The notes: generated by a model from the letters alone, not told the origin. A stretch of DNA of 64,000 bases from Bacillus sp. RO1 (GCF_012524115.1 NZ_JAAZWB010000087.1:186001-250000), one strand, 5' to 3'; positions 8,057-16,926 are shown, counted from the first letter of the stretch. Program-made: numbers and translations.

Positions 8057-8818
8057 TTACCTCCTAAACCCACCTTCTGAGTGAATAATCTGTCCTGTCA
8101 CCCATTCTGCTTCTTCACTGACAAGAAACTTTATGGTCCGCGCCACGTCACTTGGCAACCCTACCCGTCCGGAAGGGAACATACCAGAAAGACCTGACTT
8201 TAATTCCTCTGTCATCCACCCCGTATCGGTCGGTCCTGGATTAATGGCATTGACCGTGATTCCAAGCTTGCCAACCTCGGCCGCTAACGTAATGGTCATA
8301 GCATCAATTGCCCCTTTAGTCGTTGCATAAGAAAGCTCGCCTGGCATCGGTCCTCGGGATTGACCCGATGTGAGATTAACAATCCGCCCGCCGCTCCCAA
8401 AGGTGAACCGCTGAGCAAACCTGCTGCTTAATAGAGTGGTAGCCCGAATGTTAACGAGATAATGCCTATCCAGAGCTTCTGCTGTTATCGTGCTATAGTC
8501 ATCGTTGGTTGAGTAGGCTGCGTTATTTACCAGAATACTAGGCTCACCAAGGTCCTCTCTCACTTGTTGAAACAACACATCAGCAGCTTCCACACTTGTA
8601 AGGTCAAGCTCCATCAAGCCCACTGGAACACCGAATCCTTCCAACTCTTCTTTTAAAAGTTGTGGTTCACCAGCTTCAGAGCCCCATGGCATTTCTTTAT
8701 CATAAGGTGTCCAATACGTAAAAAACACAGGATGCCCCGCTCTTGCCAACTCCCTGCACACCGCTGCTCCAATTCCTTGTAAACGGCTTGCGCCAGTAAC
8801 GACTGCGATTCTATTCAT
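8057..8818 (-). CDS. SDR family oxidoreductase
   Basis: NAD(P)-dependent short-chain dehydrogenase/reductase of 253 residues, close in pattern to 3-oxoacyl-ACP reductases (FabG-like). Rossmann motif TGASRLQGIG (two residues longer than the usual TGxxxGIG), NNAAYS, a catalytic Ser in NLTSGQS and Tyr-Lys in YATTKG, and the NPGPTDTGWM turn are all present. ATG at 8818 is nine bases after GGAGG (8832-8828). Forms an operon with the following GNAT. The substrate cannot be told. Confidence 0.88.
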   Translation of the reverse strand: MNRIAVVTGASRLQGIGAAVCRELARAGHPVFFTYWTPYDKEMPWGSEAGEPQLLKEELEGFGVPVGLMELDLTSVEAADVLFQQVREDLGEPSILVNNAAYSTNDDYSTITAEALDRHYLVNIRATTLLSSRFAQRFTFGSGGRIVNLTSGQSRGPMPGELSYATTKGAIDAMTITLAAEVGKLGITVNAINPGPTDTGWMTEELKSGLSGMFPSGRVGLPSDVARTIKFLVSEEAEWVTGQIIHSEGGFRR

Positions 8819-8879
8819 AAAATTCACCCTCCTAGTGTTAGGGGATATTCAGGTGTGGTCGAAAGAGATGTTTTCTCCC

Positions 8880-8914
8880 ATAAAAAAAACAGGTGCACCA
8901 AAGGCACCTGTTTC
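8880..8914 (-). terminator. Terminator after the P-loop kinase-like gene
   Basis: ACAGGTGC (8889-8896) pairs with GCACCTGT (8904-8911); on the minus strand a run of eight T follows. Confidence 0.8.
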
Positions 8915-8948
8915 TAGTGGGGCAATCGATCTCCACAACATGTGTATC

Positions 8949-9031
8949 CCTTTAATGAAATGATGGACGGACAGACTAATTCCTTAGTCGGAACTGCTGA
9001 CCCTATCCAATTGCTCCGTTTTCATTAAAGG
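8949..9031. other. Nested inverted repeat element
   Basis: A perfect 12-bp inverted repeat, CCTTTAATGAAA (8949-8960) and TTTCATTAAAGG (9020-9031), encloses 59 bases containing a second palindrome GACTAA-TTCC-TTAGTC (8974-8989). It lies between the stop of the P-loop gene and its terminator, so on the minus strand it would be in the 3' untranslated RNA. Could be a structured RNA or a remnant of a small mobile element. Confidence 0.5.
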
Positions 9032-9044
9032 TTATTCCACATTG

Positions 9045-9596
9045 TTAGGCTTTTGATTCCCCTTCCGTACATCTCTTTCCTTTATGGTAAGAATTTGAAA
9101 AGGATCTGTCAAGGATTTCATCTATGATAACGTTAGGAGCCTTATAAGTAGTGTCATAGAGGTGAGGAGCGTTTTCTTTTTTATTTTCCAGTTGTTGAAG
9201 AAGTTCCAAGGAGCGAGGTATCAGTTCGGTGTCTCCGCGTTTGGTTATCCTCTTTACCAGCACGTCAGGGTCAGCACGCAGAACATAATAATGAAGCGTA
9301 AATTCCAATCCTGTCTGGCCCAGTTCCTGGCAAAACCATTCCAATTCTTCCTCTACCACATAATCAATCACTACATCATAGCCATTCTGCAGATAGGTCT
9401 TCGTCAGGTTGCTCAAGTTCTGCCAGACGATGGATAACTTTTCATCCCAAGGCGGCTGTACTTCTCCCACAAACATAGCACTAATCAAGTCACCCTCAAC
9501 CAGTACCGTCTTCGATAGCTTCCTTGCAAGTCCCTTTGTAATGGTCGATTTTCCAACACCGCACGGTCCAGAAATGACATATACGTTCCTCATCAT
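9045..9596 (-). CDS. P-loop nucleotide kinase-like protein
   Basis: A 183-residue P-loop protein with Walker A GPCGVGKST at residues 9-17 and an acidic second strand (VVIDYV). The layout resembles small AAA_33/chloramphenicol-phosphotransferase-like kinases of unknown substrate. LYDTTYKAPNVIIDE near the end resembles shikimate/gluconate-kinase-like proteins. Start ATG at 9596 with GGAG five bases upstream, inside the end of the preceding gene (two-base gap). Probably co-transcribed with the zinc-ribbon membrane protein. Confidence 0.7.
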   Translation of the reverse strand: MMRNVYVISGPCGVGKSTITKGLARKLSKTVLVEGDLISAMFVGEVQPPWDEKLSIVWQNLSNLTKTYLQNGYDVVIDYVVEEELEWFCQELGQTGLEFTLHYYVLRADPDVLVKRITKRGDTELIPRSLELLQQLENKKENAPHLYDTTYKAPNVIIDEILDRSFSNSYHKGKRCTEGESKA

Positions 9597-9598
9597 GT

Positions 9599-9886
9599 CT
9601 ACTCCATCGTCCCGTCATCAAAAAAGCGTTTCTCGCACCTTGGACATACATAAGCATAGGATAGCTCGATTTCTTTCTCATACCTTAGCGGAAGCCGCCT
9701 CTTACAATTCGGGCATCTCCAGAAAATGAAAGATACGACAATAAATATTAAAAGAAGAATAATAGTTAAAGAAAGCAACCAAACGCTTTCTAAAAATTCA
9801 CCTATAAAACCGAAAAAAACCGCAACAAACAACATCCATACAATCGCATTTCTAATTTTCAATGGATTGAGGTACTTCCTCATCAT
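9599..9886 (-). CDS. Small membrane protein with C-terminal zinc ribbon
   Basis: A 95-residue protein with two hydrophobic helices (about 12-35 and 38-57) followed by a four-cysteine zinc ribbon (CPNCKRR ... CPRCEKR). ATG ATG at 9886/9883 with GGGGTGG upstream fits best. The reading frame stays open a further 63 codons upstream (to about 10075) without a start signal; that extension contains aromatic-rich WKEDFNVWQHQVVDYVF and may be a remnant of another gene. Function unknown. Confidence 0.6.
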   Translation of the reverse strand: MMRKYLNPLKIRNAIVWMLFVAVFFGFIGEFLESVWLLSLTIILLLIFIVVSFIFWRCPNCKRRLPLRYEKEIELSYAYVCPRCEKRFFDDGTME

Positions 9887-10108
9887 GGCGACCACCCCTT
9901 TATATGATATACGATTTACTCGCTTAGAGGTTCCAGACTTTTTAAGGGGGGGCTTACATTCGTTATTTCGATTAAAGACGTAATCTACCACTTGATGTTG
10001 CCATACATTGAAGTCCTCTTTCCAAAATAATTCCATTGATAACGCCACTTTTGCCACAGGGAGTACGGTGGTCACAATAAATTCTACTTTTTCAAATCTT
10101 TTCCCTGT

Positions 10109-11476
10109 CTATGAATACTTTGAATACATTAATCTTTTCAAAGGCGCGTCCAACCTGCGTTTTTTCCCTCGGTGCTTCATTAGATGTTCTCCGCTCCTAA
10201 TGACAATGAATTTCATATCACTGCTCGCCTTCCAGGAATAGTTTATTCCAGCTGGAATCGTTACGCTGCTTCCAATGCTTACTTTCGTGAATTCATCATT
10301 CAGGACCAGTGTTCCTTCGCCTTCGGTTACCGTCCACACTTCCTGGTTCCCTTTCCCCTGATCATACAGATTCCCTCCAGCGGACAAATGGATTTTTTCC
10401 GTAAGGGTTTCTGCCCCTTCTTCCTTTTTGCTATACTCAAGTACTCTGCTCCATCCCCACCAATATTCTTCATACATTGGACCCTCCTGAAAATGGGAAA
10501 CATACTCCTTGATTTTGTGACTGCTCTTTTTATCCGTCACAAGCATCCCATCCGGGCTTGCAGCTACCACAATATCCTCCACTCCAATCAATATGATTGG
10601 GATTTCCAATTCATTTACGATACAAGAGTTCTTTACCTCGTTACTAATGACTCCACTTCCAATTACCGGGGTTTCCATTTCATCAGTCAAGGTATTCCAT
10701 GTACCAAGATCTTTCCAGTAGCCTGAATACGGAATTGCTATGATGTTGCTCGCCTTCTCGACTACTTCATAATCAAAGCTGTTGGGTTGGAGCTGACTAT
10801 AATACTTTTGAAGGGCATCGTACTGGGTAGGGATATTTTTACGTTTGAGCAGTTGAATAATATATTCCAGTCGAAAACTAAATACTCCACAATTCCAAAG
10901 TGCCTGTTGATGAATCAGCTTCTTTGCTGTTGTCTCATTCGGTTTTTCACAAAACTTGCTTACCTTAATAAAATCTCCATGAGTTTTACTTCCAGGAACA
11001 ATATACCCATACTTTTCAGACGGGTAGGTTGGCGTTACACCTAGAAGGGCTAGATCTGCCCCACTCTTTTGCAGACCACTTTCGAGCTCCTGTATGTTTT
11101 CAAAAAAGTAATCTTCGACAAATGGATCAACAGGCAGCACTCCTATGACTTCATCTAAATCGCATCCTTCCACCGAATAAAGATATACGGCTGTTAATGC
11201 GATTGCAGGAAACGTATCCTTCCGCTCTGGTTCGACCACCACAGGAATATTAGAACCAAGCTGGTTATAGAGCATTTCCACTTGTGAACTGCTCGTTGCG
11301 ACAATCGCTTTATCAGTCAGATTAAATTTTCTAAGTTGCCGCCAGACACGTTGGACCATTGATTCCATAATTCCATTTTCATTTTTAAGGACTTTAAGAA
11401 ATTGTTTGGACCTTGCATCGTTGGAAAGCGGCCAAAGCCGCTTCCCTGATCCTCCTGATAACAATACTACACGCAT
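10109..11476 (-). CDS. Mannose-1-phosphate guanylyltransferase (ManC-like)
   Basis: Makes a nucleotide sugar, most likely GDP-mannose, for surface polysaccharide. The 455-residue protein has the nucleotidyltransferase domain at about 1-290 with the signature GGSGKRLWPLS at residues 8-18 and the sugar-binding FCEKPNE segment, then a linker, then a cupin domain (about 360-435, with NQEVWTVTEGEGTL and PAGINYSW), as in ManC/type II PMI-GMP enzymes. ATG at 11476 with GAGGGTG upstream. Seventeen bases after the glycosyltransferase gene, so the two form an operon. Confidence 0.85.
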   Translation of the reverse strand: MRVVLLSGGSGKRLWPLSNDARSKQFLKVLKNENGIMESMVQRVWRQLRKFNLTDKAIVATSSSQVEMLYNQLGSNIPVVVEPERKDTFPAIALTAVYLYSVEGCDLDEVIGVLPVDPFVEDYFFENIQELESGLQKSGADLALLGVTPTYPSEKYGYIVPGSKTHGDFIKVSKFCEKPNETTAKKLIHQQALWNCGVFSFRLEYIIQLLKRKNIPTQYDALQKYYSQLQPNSFDYEVVEKASNIIAIPYSGYWKDLGTWNTLTDEMETPVIGSGVISNEVKNSCIVNELEIPIILIGVEDIVVAASPDGMLVTDKKSSHKIKEYVSHFQEGPMYEEYWWGWSRVLEYSKKEEGAETLTEKIHLSAGGNLYDQGKGNQEVWTVTEGEGTLVLNDEFTKVSIGSSVTIPAGINYSWKASSDMKFIVIRSGEHLMKHRGKKRRLDAPLKRLMYSKYS

Positions 11477-11493
11477 GTAAACACCCTCTTTCC

Positions 11494-12711
11494 CTATTGA
11501 ACGAGCACTTTTTCCGATATTTCAGGGTTTCCTTGAACAACGGTACCCTTCCAGGTTCTCATTAGTCTTAAACAGTTCTCTTCCCACGAGTAATGGTTAT
11601 GGACAAAAGCTTGGCCTTTACTAGCATAGTGTTTTTGTAATTCGGGGCTTTCAATGAGGTCTTTAACAGCTGCAAGCATTTCTTTAACATTTCCTGTACA
11701 AATCAGCTCATCTCCCCGCCTTCCAGCAATCCCTTGCAAAGCTATTGGGGAAGCGATGGTCGGAAGTCCGCACGCCATCGCCTCCAAAATTTTATTTTGC
11801 ATTCCTGTACCTGATTTCATTGGATAAATACCTATCTGCGCCTGTAGTAACTGACTGCATATATCTTCAACAAACCCAGTAACAACTACATTTTCTTTAC
11901 CATGCAAAGCTGTCACTTTCTTAACTGGATCCTTTCCTACAATATAAAATTTGTACTCCGGGTAGGCACGATGAATGTGTGGCCAAACATCTTTAACAAA
12001 ATCAACCACAGCTTCGACATTTGGATAGTATTGCATGTTTCCGTGAAAGAGGATGATTTTTTCCTTTGTGATGGTAGGATAGTGGGACAGATGCTGTTTT
12101 GTGATGAAAGTTCCATTTGGATTTACGATAATTTTGTTGTTATTTAAGGTTTTTTTATCACTTTCAGATACAATCATTGCCTGTTCAAATTTTTCTAATA
12201 TCACTTTCTCATATCGTTTCATCAGTCGTGACTCCAGCAGAAATAATGGCTTTAGCCAAGCACTCTCATTTTTAGCACGACGTTCCATATTGAGTGACAA
12301 AGCATCAATCATATCGATACATTTCGGGGCATTGGTATGGATAAAATATTCGGCAATCCTAGCAGTCTGCATGTGAATAATTGCTGGGTTAATCCTTTTA
12401 TAAATATCCATCATGCTTTCTTTTATTTTGGGGTGAAAATATAGGTTGACTTGAATTGGTTTAAAGTTAAAAATTGTTTTTAATGATCGGAGCAGATTTT
12501 GTAGTGGATGGACAGTAAATAAGATGACTTCTTTACAGTGAGGAGCAAGTTTTTCCCTAATGAACTCCCCTTCTTTCTTTGACTTTACGAAGGTAAGCAG
12601 GTGAACATGGCAACCATTTGCTTTCAATTGTTTGATTTGCTCCCAAGCAATTAACTGGTCCCCTTTATGTGGCGGGTACGGTGGTCTCGCAGTAATATAC
12701 ATCACGTCCAT
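11494..12711 (-). CDS. GT4-type glycosyltransferase
   Basis: A retaining glycosyltransferase of the GT-B fold (405 residues), probably adding a sugar to a surface polysaccharide. N-terminal acceptor domain begins YITARPPYPPHKGDQL; the C-terminal donor domain contains the GT4 pattern MKSGTGMQNKILEAMACGLP with the conserved glutamate. ATG at 12711 is preceded by AGGAGGG at a normal distance. It is the first gene of the pair with the nucleotidyltransferase downstream, which could supply its sugar donor. Acceptor and linkage unknown. Confidence 0.85.
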   Translation of the reverse strand: MDVMYITARPPYPPHKGDQLIAWEQIKQLKANGCHVHLLTFVKSKKEGEFIREKLAPHCKEVILFTVHPLQNLLRSLKTIFNFKPIQVNLYFHPKIKESMMDIYKRINPAIIHMQTARIAEYFIHTNAPKCIDMIDALSLNMERRAKNESAWLKPLFLLESRLMKRYEKVILEKFEQAMIVSESDKKTLNNNKIIVNPNGTFITKQHLSHYPTITKEKIILFHGNMQYYPNVEAVVDFVKDVWPHIHRAYPEYKFYIVGKDPVKKVTALHGKENVVVTGFVEDICSQLLQAQIGIYPMKSGTGMQNKILEAMACGLPTIASPIALQGIAGRRGDELICTGNVKEMLAAVKDLIESPELQKHYASKGQAFVHNHYSWEENCLRLMRTWKGTVVQGNPEISEKVLVQ

Positions 12712-13347
12712 TTATATCCCTCCTAATATTACCTGGCATTCACATGTTATTACGACTTTAAAAATTACAAAAAGGATTTTATTATCGAGGAAGAAACCCC
12801 TATTCTTTGGGAGTTCAACTAGTCAATCCAGGCTTGATAGTACGACAAACCGTTTCACATAACCTCTTAACCATGAGGTATGAAGAAGATGACAAAGTTT
12901 CGTTTTCTATAATGAACAAGTGTTTTTTCATGGAATCTTCCCCAGCTCCTTTAAATCATCTACTTTTACCTATAACAAACTGTATAAAACCCACCATTTA
13001 TAGTTCATTATTAAGAACAACAACTTACAAGTATAGTAACAGATTTCCTGTTCATTAGAAATAGTTTTACAAAACTTTTTTTCTCAAGCCGACATTTAAA
13101 TGTTATCTACTATTTAAAATACAACCTCAAAAAAGTCATGACTAGGGATTCAAGTGAATCCAATAAAATTATGCTCGAGGCAGAATATACAGGAACAATG
13201 CCGTTTAAAAATGAGTATCAGCATATATCTATTTTTTTCACTCTTTGTAGTTTTCAAGAATAAGATAGTACAAGCATTACACTTAGTGTTTTAATTGCTT
13301 TGTATCTTCTTGGTGTGATGCTATACAAAGGGAAAGAGGGACAAATG
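12712..13347. other. 636-bp gene-free divergent intergenic region
   Basis: AT-rich stretch between the divergent glycosyltransferase and beta-helix genes. It must hold both promoters, but none stands out. A short palindrome GGATTCAAGTGAATCC lies at about 13145-13160. No coding frame with a ribosome binding site and no tandem repeat was seen. Confidence 0.5.
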
Positions 13348-14190
13348 ATGAATGAAGACATCTATGTAGAAAATTTCAGTGGTGCGAATGACTCCATAAA
13401 AATTCAAGCTGCCATTGACTATGCGAGAACCAAAAAAGGAAAGACTGTTAAGTTGGGGAATAAAGATTATTTAATTACAAAACCCATCATTATTATGCAA
13501 GGCGTCAAATTACTGTTTGATTATGGAACGCGATTTATTGTAAAGGGGAATTTCAGGGTATTGGAAATACAAAAAAACGCCTCTCTGGAAGGGGCTTATA
13601 TTGCAATAGATGACCCGGCTTTTAATTCAGAGGTTATTTATTTAAATGGTAAATATAAATATTACAATACATGGCATCGAACACAAATAAGAGATATAAA
13701 TATTGTCAACTGGCACAGTAGTCACAAAGGTATCGGCTTATCACTATTTTCCGGCGGTGCAGGACATGAAATTTCTTTTGTTAATTTTGAAAATATCAAA
13801 ATTGCCGGAATGAGAATTGGTATAAAATTGGTTGCCAGCCGTCCATCTTCTGGGTTTGCCTGGATCAATGCGAACCGATTTCTTAGCGTGTCACTTGATG
13901 ATTGTATTGAAATGATCACCATGTCCAGCAGCTCAACAGTTCCAAATGAAATTAGTGGGAATCAATTTAAAGATCTCCAAATTCAGCCTACATCCATTAC
14001 AACAAAAGTTTTGAAGGTTAGCGGTCAATTCAACTATTTTAATGGAATGATTTGGGATGTGTCATCTATCCCGCAGAACCGCCCTGTGATTGAACTAACC
14101 GCCAACAGTATGGATACCACCCTCCATATTCCCTCTGTACCTAACAACAGAATTATTAATAATGGGCAGCGGAATAAAGTTAATCTTTAA
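13348..14190 (+). CDS. Right-handed beta-helix protein, pectate-lyase/tailspike-like
   Basis: A 280-residue protein with no signal peptide. It begins with the pectate-lyase-3 type entry DSIKIQAAIDYARTKKGKTV, followed by short repeated beta-strand rungs rich in Asn, Ile and Gly, as in polysaccharide-binding or -cleaving beta-helices of phage tailspikes and spore-surface proteins. ATG at 13348 is seven bases after GAGGG (13336-13340); a second ATG at 13345 is slightly too close. Located next to the two polysaccharide genes but divergent. No catalytic residues can be assigned. Confidence 0.7.
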   Translation: MNEDIYVENFSGANDSIKIQAAIDYARTKKGKTVKLGNKDYLITKPIIIMQGVKLLFDYGTRFIVKGNFRVLEIQKNASLEGAYIAIDDPAFNSEVIYLNGKYKYYNTWHRTQIRDINIVNWHSSHKGIGLSLFSGGAGHEISFVNFENIKIAGMRIGIKLVASRPSSGFAWINANRFLSVSLDDCIEMITMSSSSTVPNEISGNQFKDLQIQPTSITTKVLKVSGQFNYFNGMIWDVSSIPQNRPVIELTANSMDTTLHIPSVPNNRIINNGQRNKVNL

Positions 14191-14310
14191 GTAGAATAAA
14201 CGGATGCAGAGTGGCGGTTCTCCATTTTCTCTAAGGCATATTGAACCGATTTTGTTATTTCTTCTTTGGGATTGCATAGGGTTCAATAGAATAATCTTTT
14301 ACTCTGCCAA
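14187..14310 (-). pseudogene. Possible remnant of a small gene with frameshifts
   Basis: A good ribosome binding site (AGGAGGG, 14324-14318) and a TTG at 14310 are followed by GCAGAG and a stop. In adjacent frames, however, two peptides join naturally: VKDYSIEPYAIPK, then KEEITKSVQYALEKMENR and a stop at 14187-14189. Two one-base changes would restore a protein of about 40 residues. The stop overlaps that of the convergent beta-helix gene. I do not recognise the peptide; this could be chance. Confidence 0.3.
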
Positions 14311-14336
14311 ATAAGCTCCCTCCTTGTTACTCCTGA

Positions 14337-14552
14337 TTACCTCTTACCCAAACGTGAATGTCTTTTATCCGCTGCATTCAAAATAAATGCAATAGAAAAA
14401 AAGCTGATGAAAGCTCCTATAGAAATCACTATCCAATTGGGTATTTCAGGAAATGAATCTGATAATAGAAATAATAATGGAGTGATTAGCACTAAGGTTA
14501 ATCCTATAAAGAATGACTTTTTCTCCGGTACTGTTTTGATTTTATCTAACAT
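14337..14552 (-). CDS. Small two-helix membrane protein, unknown
   Basis: A 71-residue protein with two hydrophobic segments (about 14-31 and 40-59), ending in a basic tail (KRHSRLGKR). ATG at 14552 has AAGGTG seven bases upstream. No family recognised; no clear operon partner. Confidence 0.6.
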   Translation of the reverse strand: MLDKIKTVPEKKSFFIGLTLVLITPLLFLLSDSFPEIPNWIVISIGAFISFFSIAFILNAADKRHSRLGKR

Positions 14553-14606
14553 GTTTTCACCTTTTCCATTAAGTTTGGCAGATTTCTTCTAAAAACACTT
14601 ACATCC

Positions 14607-15164
14607 CTATACCTGCACAATTCCTTCTTCCACACCGTACAAGATAAGGCCTTCATAGGGATCTCCACTGATGTCCAAGAGCTTACAAAATACCGGTTCC
14701 GTTTTATATCCTAGCTTTTTTAGGCTAATCACTTTTTCTCTTAACTCTGGATTTCTTCGCAACAATTCATATTCAATTTTCATATGCAGGTATGCAAACT
14801 GCTTATGGACAGGCTGAGCTTGACCGAACAATTCAAACTCGAAATCATGAAAAGTAAAGTTTGCTTTCACGACTTCTTTCCCACGGATTGTTTTTCTTAT
14901 CAAAGAGAAATTTTCTTTATCAGCGTAAAGAGCATGTAATTTGCTTGCAAAAGAATCTAATTCCGTTACTTCCATGATAATGTCTAAATCAGATCCCTTG
15001 ATATCAATATTAATAGGGAAGGTTCCACATAGGACTGGGTTATAATTGTTCAAATCTTCTAAGATCTTTAATTCATTAATAGCTGCATATGCCTTCATTT
15101 GCTGTATATTACCTGTCTTCATTTGCTCGAAAAGATTATTCAAGTAACCACTCTCCTGAATCAT
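14607..15164 (-). CDS. DUF4269 family nucleotidyltransferase-fold protein
   Basis: A 185-residue protein of the DUF4269 family. The segment GTFPINIDIKGSDLDIIME has the pattern of a nucleotidyltransferase active site (G-x-IDI-x-GSDLDI), and FHDFEFELFGQ continues the core fold. The reaction and substrate are not known. The start ATG at 15164 has a weak upstream purine stretch. Separated from the upstream GNAT gene by a terminator, so transcribed alone. Confidence 0.8.
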   Translation of the reverse strand: MIQESGYLNNLFEQMKTGNIQQMKAYAAINELKILEDLNNYNPVLCGTFPINIDIKGSDLDIIMEVTELDSFASKLHALYADKENFSLIRKTIRGKEVVKANFTFHDFEFELFGQAQPVHKQFAYLHMKIEYELLRRNPELREKVISLKKLGYKTEPVFCKLLDISGDPYEGLILYGVEEGIVQV

Positions 15165-15203
15165 AAAAATCTAGCGCTATCCATATTTCTTGAATAGCGC
15201 CAG
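15165..15203 (-). terminator. Terminator after the 15.2-kb GNAT gene
   Basis: Stem GCGCTAT (15194-15200 on the complement) with ATAGCGC (15174-15180), loop of 13, then a T-rich stretch on the minus strand. Confidence 0.65.
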
Positions 15204-15220
15204 AAAGATTTTGTAAATAT

Positions 15221-15631
15221 TTAATGAAACTTGGCAAACGCCACTAAGGTTCCCTTGTCACATGATTCGAAGCCGTTTTTCTCATAAAAATGCCTTACAT
15301 CAGGGGCTTCATCTGTTAATAGAACTTTTTGCCGAACATGTTTGTATTTCTCTAGAATCTCTTGCACTAATTGAGTAGCAATTCCTTGATTATGATAAGT
15401 ATTCAATACCAGAATGTCTTGAATATAGATAATGGTTAACCCGTCCCCAACTACACGAATCAATCCCACTAATTCGTTCCCATTCCATGCAGAAATAACT
15501 TCCAATGACTGATAGATTGCTTGTTGAAGGACCTCTAAATCCTTGGTATATGCATACCACCCTACATTGTTATATAGCTTCTCTAATTGTACAAGATTAA
15601 TATTTTTATCTATTCTAAACTTAATTTCCAT
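15221..15631 (-). CDS. GNAT family N-acetyltransferase
   Basis: A 136-residue acetyltransferase. Motif A is LNTYHNQGIATQLVQEIL and the C-terminal motif B is RHFYEKNGFE. It resembles small GNATs with an N-terminal YNNVGWYAYT segment. ATG at 15631 is nine bases after GAGGAGG; an in-frame extension to 15676 overlaps this site and is rejected. The 52-bp repeat array ends about 145 bases upstream of its start. Substrate unknown. Confidence 0.85.
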   Translation of the reverse strand: MEIKFRIDKNINLVQLEKLYNNVGWYAYTKDLEVLQQAIYQSLEVISAWNGNELVGLIRVVGDGLTIIYIQDILVLNTYHNQGIATQLVQEILEKYKHVRQKVLLTDEAPDVRHFYEKNGFESCDKGTLVAFAKFH

Positions 15632-15776
15632 TCCGTTTTTCCTCCTCAAAATTATTTTTTTGAAGAGTTCTTCCACCTCTTAACCAATATCATAAACCTC
15701 CAATGCTTGCTTTAACCGTATACATTGTTCATTCAACTTTATGCAGCAAACACCTTCTTAAATTTCTAAAATCCTG

Positions 15777-16382
15777 ATGAAGACATTTCCTCTTCATTTT
15801 TTCCTGCTAGAGGACCGATGAAGACCTCTCCACTCCGTTTTTCTTGCCTGAGAGGTCTTCATAACACTGATGAAGACCTGGCCTCGCTGTTTTTCTTGCC
15901 TGTGAGGTCTTCATAACACCGATGAAGACTTCACCCATCTGTTTTTCTTGCCTGTGAAGTCTTCATAACACCGATGAAGACCTGGCCTCGCTGTTTTTCT
16001 TGCCTGAGAGGTCTTCATAACACTGATGAAGAGCTGGCCCACCCGTTTTTCTTGCCTGTGAAGTCTTCATAACACCGATGAAGACCTCACCCACCCGTTT
16101 TTCTTGCCTGTGAAGTCTTCATAACACCGATGAAGACCTCTCCCACCCGTTTTTCTTGCCTGTGAAGTCTTCATAACACCGATGAAGACCTGGCCTCGCT
16201 GTTTTTCTTGCCTGTGAAGTCTTCATAACACTGATGAAGACCTAGCCTCGCTGTTTTTCTTGCCTGTGAAGTCTTCATAACACCGATGAAGACCTCACCC
16301 ACCCGTTTTTCTTTCCTGTGAAGTCTTCATAACACCGATGAAGACTTCATCCATCCGTTTTTCCAGTTTGTGAGGTCTTCAT
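15777..16382. repeat. 52-bp tandem repeat array with inverted arms (array 1, 12 units)
   Basis: Units start at 15777, 15818, 15870, 15922, 15974, 16026, 16078, 16130, 16182, 16234, 16286 and 16338; all steps are 52 except the first (41, lacking its 3' arm). Each unit is ATGAAGAC, about 29 bases containing CCGTTTTTCTTGCCTGTGA, GTCTTCAT, and a 7-base linker (AACACCG or AACACTG). Across the linker the arms form a hairpin of 8-10 bp with a 7-base loop. Interiors vary by a few bases (CTCACCCACCC versus CTGGCCTCGCT). The array lies 17 bases beyond the stop of the 16399-16803 gene. No reading frame is evident. Confidence 0.95.
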
Positions 16383-16398
16383 AAATATAAAAATCTAA

Positions 16399-16803
16399 TT
16401 AATCCTCTTTCAAACTATCCAACAACACGTATCCAAAAACCAACCCAGCTAAGGTGGAAAGATCTAAATGTATGATGTCCATCACAAACGGAATGTACAT
16501 AATTAGGTTAGATAGTAAAAGAACAGGAATAAAAGATACATAAAGAGTAGGAATTCCAACCGCAAGTAGTTTCATCCAATTCACTGACCATGTTTTTTCC
16601 TGTTTTATCTCTTTTAATAATTTGGGCAAGCGCAGGAGTATTCCGATCAAGATTGGGAATAACGTTGCAAATATCACTTGCGGCCAAAAATTATAGTTCA
16701 TTTGCGCTTTATTCAGTAAATATAGCTCATACCTAGAGCCTGCATAGTATATAAACCCGATAACCACAGTCCAGACAAAATACCATAAAAATTTTCTCAT
16801 CAT
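16399..16803 (-). CDS. Four-helix membrane protein, unknown
   Basis: A 134-residue integral membrane protein with hydrophobic segments at about 5-24, 38-58, 75-100 and 108-128 and a short polar end. ATG ATG at 16803/16800 follows GGAGG. No family recognised. The 52-bp array starts right after its stop and there is no terminator between, so the array may be in its 3' RNA. Confidence 0.65.
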   Translation of the reverse strand: MMRKFLWYFVWTVVIGFIYYAGSRYELYLLNKAQMNYNFWPQVIFATLFPILIGILLRLPKLLKEIKQEKTWSVNWMKLLAVGIPTLYVSFIPVLLLSNLIMYIPFVMDIIHLDLSTLAGLVFGYVLLDSLKED

Positions 16804-16883
16804 TAACCTCCTGTAATTTGCTGGGGATGTTTAGTAATTATACGGAGGTTTAGCAAAAAAGTTTCACGATGCGCACATAAAAA

Positions 16884-16918
16884 AGCACAACCATCGTTTC
16901 ATGGTCGTGCTCTAGAAA
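16884..16918 (-). terminator. Terminator after the phospholipase-D-like gene
   Basis: AGCACAACCAT (16884-16894) pairs with ATGGTCGTGCT (16901-16911); on the minus strand a run of T follows. One G-T pair in the stem. Confidence 0.85.
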
Positions 16919-16926
16919 AATATTTA

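Noticed and set aside
15777-16382. CRISPR array
   Set aside because: Palindromic 23-base elements alternate with 29-base stretches, which looks CRISPR-like, but the stretches between are nearly identical within the array and no cas gene is present.
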